Below, piece after piece: positions 50,801-62,800 of a stretch of 64,000 bases of DNA (its first letter is position 1; each line of letters opens with the position of its first letter). The stretch is from Stichopus chloronotus (lineage: Eukaryota; Echinodermata; Holothuroidea; Aspidochirotida; Stichopodidae). The DNA is taken from assembly GCA_021234535.1 (NCBI GenBank), contig CM037837.1:4938218-5002217 (forward strand). The letters run 5' to 3'. Both the position numbers and the translations under genes were made by a program. The notes beneath the pieces were generated by a model, which was not told the origin of the DNA, searched no databases, and saw only the letters and a program-made list of their open reading frames with translations.

Positions 50801-53800
50801 AAGACACAAGATTTTAAATCAGTTATGGCTGGTATGATATCATAGATTTCCAATAATGAAATGCAGCACTGAAAAGATATTAGTATCAAACTCCGTATCT
50901 TCAAAACAGACATGCTATTCAGACATTTTCTTCACCAATGTAGAGAGAGAAGAGCTTCTTTGAATTTATGACATTTTAATTTTCATTTTTATTGGTGAAT
51001 CACTGTCAAGCTCACCTCAGAATTGGTCTTGTCCTTCAGCTTGTCAGAGTAAGCATCACTCGTTTCTCCTTTCACCGGCGCCGACTTGAAGGGAGAGCTG
51101 ACAGATCCGTTGAAAGGGATGGGTGGACCTCTGCTCCGATACAAACAAACAGAGGAAGGTATTGCTTATCCAAAGTTACCCTGAAATAACTACTGCTGAA
51201 ATAAACTGCAAGTAGAGGCTTTGGAGTTCTAATTTCTGTTCTTACAAGAGACAAAGTGATACATGAGATGAAACAAATAGTGATGGTTCTAAAGGAAAGT
51301 AATGATAAAACAGTAACCACTTGGAATTTTATTTAAGGAACTGTCATCTATATACTCATAGGAAATTGGTAAAATAGACATTCAAGAAAAGGTTCACAAT
51401 GTCTGCAAAGAGTTTCTTTTCAGAGTTTTGCCATAGTTGTATTAGGTCATGATATTTCTCTTCCCCTCCTCTTCAGTGACAAGGTCCATTAATTGAAGGA
51501 AAGGTGATAAACTTGTTCTGCTCTGTCAGAAAAAGGCAGCGCCGAACACACCATTGAAAAAAAAGTAATTATTCAAATGTAAAGACCCCATAAGAATGAC
51601 ACACAAAAAAGGAAATTTAGAGGGAAAAATATGGTGCAAATCAGGTAATCAGAGGAACAATCACACTTTTACAACATACAAAAAATTATCCAAAATATGG
51701 GATCATAACTGAAATAAAGATAATAGTATTGTCACATAGGATCACTTAGGTAATTCTCAAACTTAACACAATATCACAAAATAAAAATGGCTACTTATGA
51801 AAGTGTAGGTTGCATATTGAGAAATGTGAACTAATTTACTTACATCTAATGGTGCTATTCCAACCAAATTTTCTAGATGAAATAAGTAGGGGTTAACCGA
51901 TATGGTTTTTCTCTGCCCATCTGATGGCTGAAGTTTCTATCACAACACCCGTGGATATCCAGTCGGAATAATGATTTTCGCTATCGAGCGTGTTCTCCCC
52001 TAACTTTCATTTTACTTATGATGCAGTCTATGGTGCGCTTTTATCACAATTCCAAAATCATTGCAAAGGTATATTTTCACCTTTTCTGATGGGTAACACA
52101 CTTAATGGGGCAATACATCCCCTGGTGCAAATATATTTTCAAGTTGCTGAACATCAGCAAACATCGCTGATCCGATGTTTTACCAATGGTGGTGCACATT
52201 GACCCGATCTGACGTCTGATCCGATTATCAGTTGGTCCCTAGAAACAAGCCTTATGTATAAGCGCCTCTAAAATTAAACAACACCAACACGGAAGTTTTT
52301 GTAATGATTGATGAGCCTTTATATTTGAAAAGCTCACATTTGCAAAAGTGGGAAAAGGAAAGATAAATAGAGGGCTTACTCATCAAAGGCTTGCGGAGGA
52401 ATGAAGAGAGGCGTGATCCTTCTTCGTCCATCTGGAGTCCTTGTCTCGATTTGCTGGCTCTTCACATCCTTTAGAGGAAGGTAAAAACTTCATCAAAAAC
52501 CATAACTGAAAGAACACACAGCTCTAAATATTTCATGATATGAGATGCTTGTAACTAATTTTCCAAATGAAATTAATCTTTGATTAATTAAATTAATCTT
52601 TTATTGTTGAGAAACAGAAAATCTGATCAGAAAAGATGAAGTTGTGAGTTTATGCATATTAATGTTTCATCTTTCTCTAGGCTAGAACTCTGAGTTCCAC
52701 TGGACTTGTCTATAAAGTCAAATAGATAATGATCAATAGAATCCTCTGCATGATTCTGAGAGAACATCCTAAGCAGCACTTCATGACTGATTTTAATGCC
52801 TAATTGCTGAATATTCTGTGACAGTAATGCCGCATGTTAGCTTGTGAGCAAAAGTCAAAGTCTTACCACTGGTTCTCCATTCACTACTGGGTTATTTTTG
52901 CTCATCTTCACTGGGGTAGACATCTGTTGCTGCTGTTGCTGTTGAAGTTGCTGTTTCTTCTTTGCCTGTTGCTCTGCGAGGTACTTCTGCTTCTGCTGGA
53001 ATTTGAGCATGGCCGGACTTTCGATGATCGTGTTCGCCAGGGAGGCCTGCTGGGAGTTTGCCGCTATCACGCCTTTGCCGTACATCTTCTCGAGCAGTTT
53101 ACGCTTGAAAGGAGAGAAAGAAAAGTGGCTTTGTTTGCATCCTGCGTCAGCTGGTTACCCAAAACATGAAAAGTTATGAGACCAGGTTCCATTCCCAGAA
53201 ACTCATAACTATGATTATGCCCTTGCATTCTTGGTGTCTAACCTTTATTCTCTTTCTCATTGCAGAAGGGTAAGTAAAGATGGCTTTCCTGTTCTCCAAG
53301 TCACCACAACTGTGCAAATTAATGACAATATGTCTCAGTATTCCAACTCTTACATGTGTTTAGAGTTTTACATTTGCACCTTTCTTTGTGTACTGTATTC
53401 AATATCTAATGTATGAAAGGGTAGGTGGAAGCTGATTTTTGTTACAATTGGTCAAGAAATCATATGACTCAACTTACTCCTTTGTCTGCAGAGTTCAAGA
53501 TATTCAAGGCAAAGTACAGAATAGAAGATATCAGTTGGTTTAAACTTTCCACTCCCCTCCCACCACAATAACTGGGATCTACTGTTATGGAGGAACAGAC
53601 TTAAAAAGAAGAACAACCCAAAAGATACCAACCAATTCACAAAACTACAAATGTTGGCAGCTCTCTTAAACACTGTTGAAAAGTTAAGACTTTGAGTGTA
53701 AAACTCCAAACTCTTATACTCGAGCTCACCGATTCTTCTTTTGAGAGACAGAGGCCTGCTTCTCCTTCTGAAAACTGAAAGTAGCAGACGGTACCATCCC

Positions 53801-56800
53801 ATGATGATGCCATCAACTCCCTACCACTGCTGGACCTTTGACAGACAAGAAAAGGAAAGTGGCACCAATCTTCAGATGTCGATCTTAAGAGTCATGAAGA
53901 GCCAATAAGAAACATTTTACAGAGATAATGTTGCTTATTTCAGTAACTTGCTCTGTTCCTCAATCCCATACACAGCACATCATTACCAACACTTGGTCCG
54001 TCTCACAAATTAGACATCAGTTTACTTTTCTTTTCACTCTTATTATTTTCTATCAACTTTCATCTACACCAATTATGTAGCATCTCCACAGAGGTTTACA
54101 CTCTGATTGAGCCACTCCATCTGACATCTATTTTAAAAATAAATAATAATAATAATCTTCAATAGCAAGACCACATCACTTGCTTCATCCTTTTATCAGA
54201 GACACAAAAGTGCTGCAGGTTACAGATTTTGATTTACGAAGACTCACCAACTCAAATCCATCACAGAATGGTTGAATAGATCATGAAGTACCACCAGAGG
54301 TCTTTTCAAAGCTGTCATCTGACCAATAAATTTAAAAATATGTTTATTTTGAAAAAAAATAATGGCAATGTACAAAAGACACGAGGGCAGGTGCTTTTAC
54401 TCCATTGTAATTACAACAAAGATTTATATGAAACCAATACCTTCACAATGACTATGCTAGCTTCATCTATATGAATAAATATAATTGAGGCTTTGCAAAA
54501 GGGACTCTAGCTTTAGGACTTCACCAACCAATAATGACATAGTACAGTCACCAAAAAGTTTGATTTCATTTTTACAGATTGGAAAACTCATTCATGACTT
54601 TACATGCGGCAACCAAACCAGGAAGGTACGCTTGAATCACAAAAGAAGTTTCAACTTTCAGAACTGAGCAAGTGGTATGTAATCTCTGACTAAAAGCCAC
54701 CATCATCATACTAATTTTAGAACTTACCCATACAGAGACAGACTTATCCCGGCTGCCGATTGCACACATGGTGTAGTTCTGGGTCTAGAGTTGGAAACAG
54801 ATGGGTGAAGTTCATGAAACCCAAGGGAGAAAATGCTGACACAATGGTATTGTGATGAAAAGGGTTAAAATTTTGACACCAGAATAAGGAGGCCAATACA
54901 GGCAAAGGAGGCCACTGCTTTCATGTGTTTAACGCATTGTTGTTTAGCCCATTTGAGTCTTTCAATGATTAGAGCAAAAATTACCAAATATGATACTGGT
55001 TTAGATCTTAATGACATCATAATATGTGACTCATTTCCATTCTCCAGGTGTCCTGTTTCCATTAATTTTCTTGTATTTCACAAGTATTGGGGCTGGTGTA
55101 TGAGTCTACTTAAATAACAGGTTTTTTTTCAAGGTAAAGGTCTAACTATGTTGGTCACAAATGATAGTATGCTGCAGTTGGGAAACTTTTCCTAGTTTGG
55201 ATTAAACTTTGTCTGGGATTTAATAGACCTGGTTTGAAATTCTCTGCATTGATCAATCAACGCTAGAGTAGCAGTATCCTTTTATGGTACAGTGTGGTGT
55301 GCAACTTCATGGACAGATAGCAGCAGAACTTATAATGTTACAATAGGCTGAATTAGCTTAGATCTAGCCTATCACATTTTTCTTTCCAAGACATTCATAG
55401 TCTATCCTACTTTACATATCAGAGTCATGACCAACAAATGAAGAACTATACTGATTACATTTACTTTGGAAAAGATCAAATCAGTTATCATATTCACAAA
55501 CTTTGAGACCATTAACATAGAGGAACAGCAATGAAATACTGTATAACAAAAACAAACACAAGAACATTCCAGGTTTTTTTTCTGTGTTTCTAAACTCCTC
55601 CTTAAGAAGAAATTCAAGGTTCAACAAAGGGTGTTTCCCCACAGGAGCAAAAATTAAATGAGGATGATTCTAGAGCAAAGTAGGTGGGGTGCAAAACCAT
55701 TTTACTCAGGATTCATTGAGCTTTGTTAAATAATGCAAAAGGATGACCAAAGGGGTAAGTACATGCCTATAATGTGAATGAATGAAAAAAAATGCATAAG
55801 TTGAACAAGAACTGCTGGAGTGTTTAACAAATACAGCAAAGCAGAAAATTTGGGCTCTAGCATACATCAAATGACGACTTTATCACTCAAGTTTGCCTTC
55901 ACTGCATTGCTTCCAAAAAAAAAAAAAAAAGCAAGAAGCAAGTAAAATGCATCTATACAGCTTGTGTGAGTACTAGTCCTAATATTTAATTCACTCAAAC
56001 CTTATGAAACAGTGGAAAAATTTCAGTGGCGAAGTATATCAGTTTTAATAATATGATTCGTATGGGACTGTAAAACCAATCACAGGGTTTCTCCTGGGTT
56101 TTCAGAGTATGAGGCAGTAAGGGTGAATTACTTGACACCACCATGAATTCTGGGTTCAAATCTGTACTTAGGTTCTTCAAGAATGGGTGATTCTAGGATT
56201 TTTGACCTATATTTTGATTCTATTTTTTTTTACCAAGATATATAAACATGTGAGGCGGTAATTGCCGCATTTTTTGGCTGGGCGGTCTTAAAACGTTGCG
56301 AGACGGTCGCCTCCACAATTAAGTACCAGGGGAAATCCTACAATCAACTTGAGATCAAAGTGAGATTCCTGAAAGTTTTGTATACATCAGATCTGTAATA
56401 GGATTTAATATGAGAGCCCCAGAATGCATTAAGCCAAAAGACTTTTACCTTTGACGATCCCTTCTTCAAAGACTTGGTGTAAATGTTGGAACTGAATCTC
56501 TGTAAAAAAAGGTAAAAGTTTAAAGCAGATGACGACTCAATGGTTGCAGAAAATCACATCTTACAAATTTGCTTGAAAATGTTGTCGAATAGTAAGATGA
56601 CCCACATTTTATATTTGCATTGTTGAAAAGACGACTGAAGGTCAGGAGACCAGTGTGTAACTAAACAGTAACTAGAAGCAAGCATTATTTTGCATAAATT
56701 CTCTTATGTGGAGCTGAAATTTGAACGTAAACCTGCTCTGATTTGACCAGCAAATATAAAGCAACTGCTGTAATATGAGAGAGAGACACATGGGTCAGAA

Positions 56801-59800
56801 TGCTATTACTGCTTGTTGACTACATGTTGTAGCATTCATTGTGGTGGAAAGTATCTAATCTCTATACGACCGATTAGATTTTTTGAAGAAATGGTTGTTT
56901 TGAACATATCACACTTGTTTGCTTCATTTGATTTTGAGATTTGACATGTCAAATAACAAAAAATGTTGAAACTCAGATGAAAAATGTAAATTTAGTTGCA
57001 TAGGCAGCAGGAGGGCAGCAGATATGACTAGCTAATGATAAGGTTTAATATTAGTCCTGCCATCTGAGACACCTATATTTCCTTGCTGAGATTTCAGGAT
57101 CTTCATCTGTGACACACAGGATGGCTTGAACATTGGTCAACATTGGATGATAGGAGCTTATTTTCAAATCTGCTTATGAATCGATTTTGACCGTCATCAG
57201 CAAATCACTAAAATTAAGAGAAAGTGGTCTGAAAAGGTCAGATGGCATATTTCAATCACTTACCACACAAGTGACAGCCTTCCTGTGTCCGACAAAGTCC
57301 ATGTTGGTGGCCCAACCCTCCCTCTCCACTATCTGGGCCGTGGGACCACGGTTGTTCATGGCATGGGCAGAGACCAGGTAGCTCCCAGTCGGGTGACCAG
57401 CTGAGCCTGAGCACGTGAGTCGTGCCCCCACACTGCAACGAGAATCAGAGGAGATGATCCACATAGACGTCATCGTACCACTCCGATGTGTTAAGAACAA
57501 CTTTTAAAATGACCAGTCTCGACAGGTAAGATGCATTTTTATGTCACAAACACAATGTTCATGTCATCAAACAAGCAAGAAACCAAGATGTATTAAAAAA
57601 TAATTTAACTACTTCATAAACATACCTCATGAAAGGGCTTAAAGATGCCAGTTTCTTCTTTCCAGTCGAGCGTCCTCCAGACACGCAGACTTTTGTCATC
57701 TCCCTGGAGAGCAATTGGGAAAAATTGGGAACAATGACAAAAGTGCAAAACGTTGTCCACTATCGGCACTGACACCAGAGCAGGAAAACATTGCCATACG
57801 AAAAGAAGCTAAGATGGGTAATCCGCAGGGGGTTCATGTTTTGTTTCTGTTTGTTAATTTCCAGCATACACCACAAGAATGTGACATATCACTTGCCATT
57901 GTTTCTATCTACCTAGCTGAATGAGCATCAACAACGACACTTGAGAAACTGACCTGTGAGGCAAGATATTTGCCGATTGGATCCCAGGAAACACCTTTCA
58001 CCATCCCAGAATGTCCACGCAAGATGGAAATGGTCTCTACTCTCACAAGAAAAAAGAAACATAAAGGTCTGAGTGCAAGTTGAGAGAAAGCGGCTTATCA
58101 GCTTTACTTTGAAGGACAGGACAGACTCGCCACCTCAAAAGTGAACATTCAAGTAACTTTTATGACCTAAATCATGATTGAGGAAAGATATCTGTTTCAT
58201 CTGAGATATACTTTCATTCTCTTCCACTGCCAGAATGGGAATTTGCAATTGTGACTTATTTTTTTACATATTCTTACAAAGATATGATTTCGGCCAAATA
58301 AATTTGGTGGGAAACAAAAAAAAAAAAAACATAGAGTCACAACAACTTTTGTGACTGAGAGGCTGTTTTAGACTATGTGCCTGTACAAATTAGATTGCCA
58401 ATCCTGTTATGTCCAAAAAATTTTAGCACTAGCAAAAATCACATAGATTAAATTTCCATGAATTTCATTTTTCATCATAATTCAACTTTCTCAGAGACAT
58501 ATTGAAGAAAATATTAGAAAATATTAATGAAAAAGCAAACACTCATTGGAACAAAAAACTGTTTGTTCATGAATTTCATGTACTGCCTCAAGACGAAACT
58601 CTCACGACTCATTGATGTATCCATTATCTATTAACTTTGATATTGAAATCTGTGCTTGGATTGATTTTCCCATGAAATAATGTTATCCTTCCTTTTCCTT
58701 TTGAAATTCAACGAAGCTTGAATCTATTACCATACCTCCTTGCAATGTTTCGCTATTTTCAAAGTTTGCTTTACACTGTACAATAACAACAACAAAATCT
58801 GCAAATCTGTGAAAAGAAGCAATCCAAAGTCTTATCGAAGTCTGCAAGCTTTACATTGGCAAGTCAGACACAGCTGTCCTTCATCACTTTAAGAACCAAG
58901 CAATATTTTTGTATTGAGCAATGACTACTCGAGAAAGTAGGAAAGAACAACTTTTTTACCCGGGAATTTCAACGCATTCCAGATAATGATGCTGTTATCA
59001 ATACTGCAAGATGCGAGCCAGGCATCGTGAGGAGACCAGGCTAGATCCAAAACATCTGTCAAATGCAAAATGAGAGATAGTCTCAGGCAAAGCAAAAAAG
59101 ACACTCTATGGCATGGATGGGGATGGAAGACTTCATAAGACCTGAAAAATTCAAGCAAACTGATACATCTTTTAGGGCAAACAATCACTAGAACACTGAA
59201 TAATAGGATTTACTCAGTGAAATTTTATCAGGGACAAAAACTGAAACCTGATCATGAATATCGAAAATGAACCTTTATCTCTAACCAGGGTTACTGCACC
59301 TTAAGGACAATAACATTTCACGACTATTTCATGACGTTTACATTCGCCTCTTCAAGAGCAAATTACTTACACACCAACAGGAATTTGACCAATGAAAGAA
59401 TGGCACAATGATCTTGATTAAAAGTAAATTTCTCCAATTCGAAAATAAATTGGTGGTCTGTTCAGAATTTCATGACTTTTCATGGTCTGAAAAGTGAAAA
59501 TACACTTTCACGACATTTCCAGGATGAAAGAACCCCGGTTTACAGTCCATATATTCAAGTCACTCCTTTCATTGTTGAAAGAATGTCTTCTGTCACAGTT
59601 TCATAATTAATTTATCTTTATTGAAAAATTACAAATTGTCTTTCTCTTTATTACAAACAAAATTTGAACTGCAAAAGACTGAACCATTATATCTGTTTAA
59701 CAATCAATGTAAGACAGAGTTTAATGTCTCATACATCATCAACCTATTGTGTTTAGGAGATGATCAAAAAAGGACTTGCTTTCAAATACACTGAACTGTT

Positions 59801-62800
59801 ATCTTGCTCAAACTTTAGTAAAGAGCTGAGATTTTGGAAAGAGAAACAATGAAAGACTGATATTACAACAAGATGGTATCTTTCTGAGGATTTGTGTATT
59901 GTTTTAAATTTGCTCAACTGGTTGATGCTCCTAATCATTCTATATTATTGCCAGGGACGTGACAGTGGCTTGTGTGAACCAGAAAGCCAAAAGGCTTTGT
60001 GATTCCTTGCCACATGGTTATATTATAACAATATGACTAACCCACACACCAGGTATGACATCAGACACAGTTACCGTTCTTGAGATATCGTGTTTGCAAG
60101 GTTTTCACATTTTGACCTCTGGTGACCTCAAATGACCTTTGACCGCCACTAAAAACAATAGGGGTCATCTACTCAATATGACCAACTCACACACCAAGTA
60201 TGACATCAGTCACAGTTACCGTTCTTGAGATATCGTGTTTACAAGGTTTTCACAGTTCGACCCCTGGTGACCTCAAATGACCTTTGACCTCCACCAAAAG
60301 CAATAGGAATCATCTACTTCATATGACCAACCCACACAGTAAGTATGACATCAGTCACAGTTACCCTTCTGGAGATATTATGTTTACAATGTTTTTCCAG
60401 TTTGACCTCCGTTGACCTCAAATGTACTTTGACCTCCACTAAAAACAATAGGGATCATCTACTCAATATGACTAACCCACACACTAGGTATGACATCAGA
60501 CACAGTTACTGTTCTTGAGATATCGTGTTTACAAGGTTTTCACATTTTGACCTCCGGTGACCTCAAATTTAAAGGGAAATTTGGAATATACCAACATGGG
60601 ATACAAAGACCAGAAAGCCAAAAGGCTTTGTGATTCCTTGCCACATGATTATATTATAACAAGCATGAATTATTCACATGACAAGTATAAGATCAACTGC
60701 AGTTACTGGTCTTGAAATACCACATTAATAAGCCTTTAACCCAAATAACCGTTATTTTGGTGACCTCAAATGACATTTGACGTCCACTAAAAGCAATAGG
60801 GATCACCTACCCAGTATGGGGAACCTACACATCAAGTATGACATCAGTCAACATTACTCTTCTGGAGATAATGTGCTAGAAAATTTTCACCTCGGGGGAC
60901 CTCAAACGACCTTTGACCTCCACAAAAACAATAGGAGTCATCTACTCAATATGACTAACCCACACACCAAGTATGACATCAGTCACACTTACCCTTCTAG
61001 AGATACTGTGTTTACAATGTGTTTACAGTTTGACTCAGGGTGACCTCAAGTGACCTTTACCTCCACTAAAAACAATAGGGATCATCTACTCAATATGACC
61101 AACAAACACACCAAGTATGGCATCAGTCACAGTTACCGTTCTTGAGATATCGTGTTTACAAGGTTTTCACAGTTCGACCCCTGGTGACCTCAAATGACCT
61201 TTGACCTCCACCAAAAGCAATAGGAATCATCTACTTCATATGACCAACCCACACAGTAAGTATGACATCAGTCACAGTTACCCTTCTGGAGATATTATGT
61301 TTACAATGTTTTTCCAGTTTGACCTCCGTTGACCTCAAATGTACTTTGACCTCCACTAAAAACAATAGGGATCATCTACTCAATATGACTAACCCACACA
61401 CTAGGTATGACATCAGACACAGTCACCGTTCTTGAGATATCGTGTTTACAAGGTTTTCACATTTTGACCTCCGGTGACCTCAAATGACCTTTGACCTCCA
61501 CCAAAAGCAATAGGGATCATCTACTTAATACGATCAACCCACACAGTAAGTATGACATCAGTCACAGTTACCCTTCGGGAGATATTGTGTTTACAAGGTT
61601 TTTCCAGTTTGACCTCCGTCAACCTCAAATGACCTTTGACCGCCACCAAAAACAATAGGGATCATCTACTCAATATGACTAACCCACACACCAGGTATGA
61701 CATCAGACACAGTTACCGTTCTTGAGATATCGTGTTTGCAAGGTTTTCACATTTTGACCTCTGGTGACCTCAAATGATCTTTGACCTCCACTAAAAACAA
61801 TAGGGATCATCTACTCAATATGACCAACTCACACACCAAGTATGACATCAGTCACAGTTACCGTTCTTGAGATATCGTGTTTACAAGGTTTTCAGTTTGA
61901 CCTCTGGTGACCTCAAATGACCTTTGACCTCCACCAAAAGCAATAGGGATCATCTACTTCATACGACCAACCCACACAGTAAGTATGACATCAGTCACAG
62001 TTACCCTTCTGGAGATATTATGTTTACAAGGTTTTTTCCAGTTTGACCTCAGTTGACCTCAAATGACCTTTGACCTCCACTAAAAACAATAGGGATCATC
62101 TACTCAATATGACTAACCCACACACTAGGTATGACATCAGACACAGTTACCGTTCTTGAGATATTGTGTTTACAAGGTTTTCACATTTTGACCTCTGTTG
62201 ACCTCAAATGACCTTTGACCTCCACTAAAAACAATAGGGATCATCTACTCAATATGAACAACCCACACACTAACTATGACATCAGTCACAGTTACCGTTC
62301 TTGAGATATCGTGTTTACAAGGTTTTCACATTTTGACCTCTGGTGACCCCAAATGACCTTTGACCTCCACCAAAAACAATAGGGATCATCTACTCAATAT
62401 GACCAACCCACACACCAAGTATGACATCAGTCATCGTTACCCTTCTTGAGATATCGTGTTTACAAGAAGTGTCACATACACACACACACACACACGACAT
62501 CACCATCGCATAGATTCCTTCTGCCTTCGGCAAGGAATCAACAAGGGGAAATCTATAGTTACTGTTTCAAATTTTCTCCCTCTCAAATTCCTGAAAAAGG
62601 ACCTAGACAGGCCAGGTAATCTTACCTCCAGAATGAGCTCTCAGGGTGTATGAACAACGCCACTGTTCGACATTAATCTTTCCAGAACCAAAAACTGTGC
62701 TTGTACCACTACAAAGGAAGATGAAATAAGGAACCCTTCTATCGTAAAATGCAGGTGACCAATTAAGCACGACATTACAAATTGAAGCAAACTCAGCATT

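Larger units (their letters stand above)
59980..62545 (+). mobile_element. Minisatellite-bearing, Helentron-like non-autonomous element
   Basis: The left end has the palindrome AAAGCC-AAAA-GGCTTT then GATTCCTTGCC (60,001-60,011). The right end has a CA-run and a hairpin closing with GGCAAGGAATC (62,529-62,539), the exact complement of the left motif. Between them lies the tandem array. A second left end (60,610-60,660) suggests nesting or internal duplication. The architecture (conserved 5' end, tandem core, microsatellite, 3' stem-loop, subterminal inverted repeats) fits non-autonomous Helentrons; no transposase is present. It lies in the HIRA intron 59,056-62,625. Confidence 0.6.

Noticed and set aside
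53452..53802. Minus-strand open frame of 116 codons
   Set aside because: Wrong frame of the HIRA exon 53,730-53,835 continuing into the intron.
57252..57500. HIRA as a pseudogene because of the frameshift
   Set aside because: All other exons have intact frames, splice sites and phase; a single base is better explained by error or a rare allele.
60050..62460. CRISPR array
   Set aside because: Direct repeats are contiguous 145-bp units without unique spacers, in an animal gene intron.
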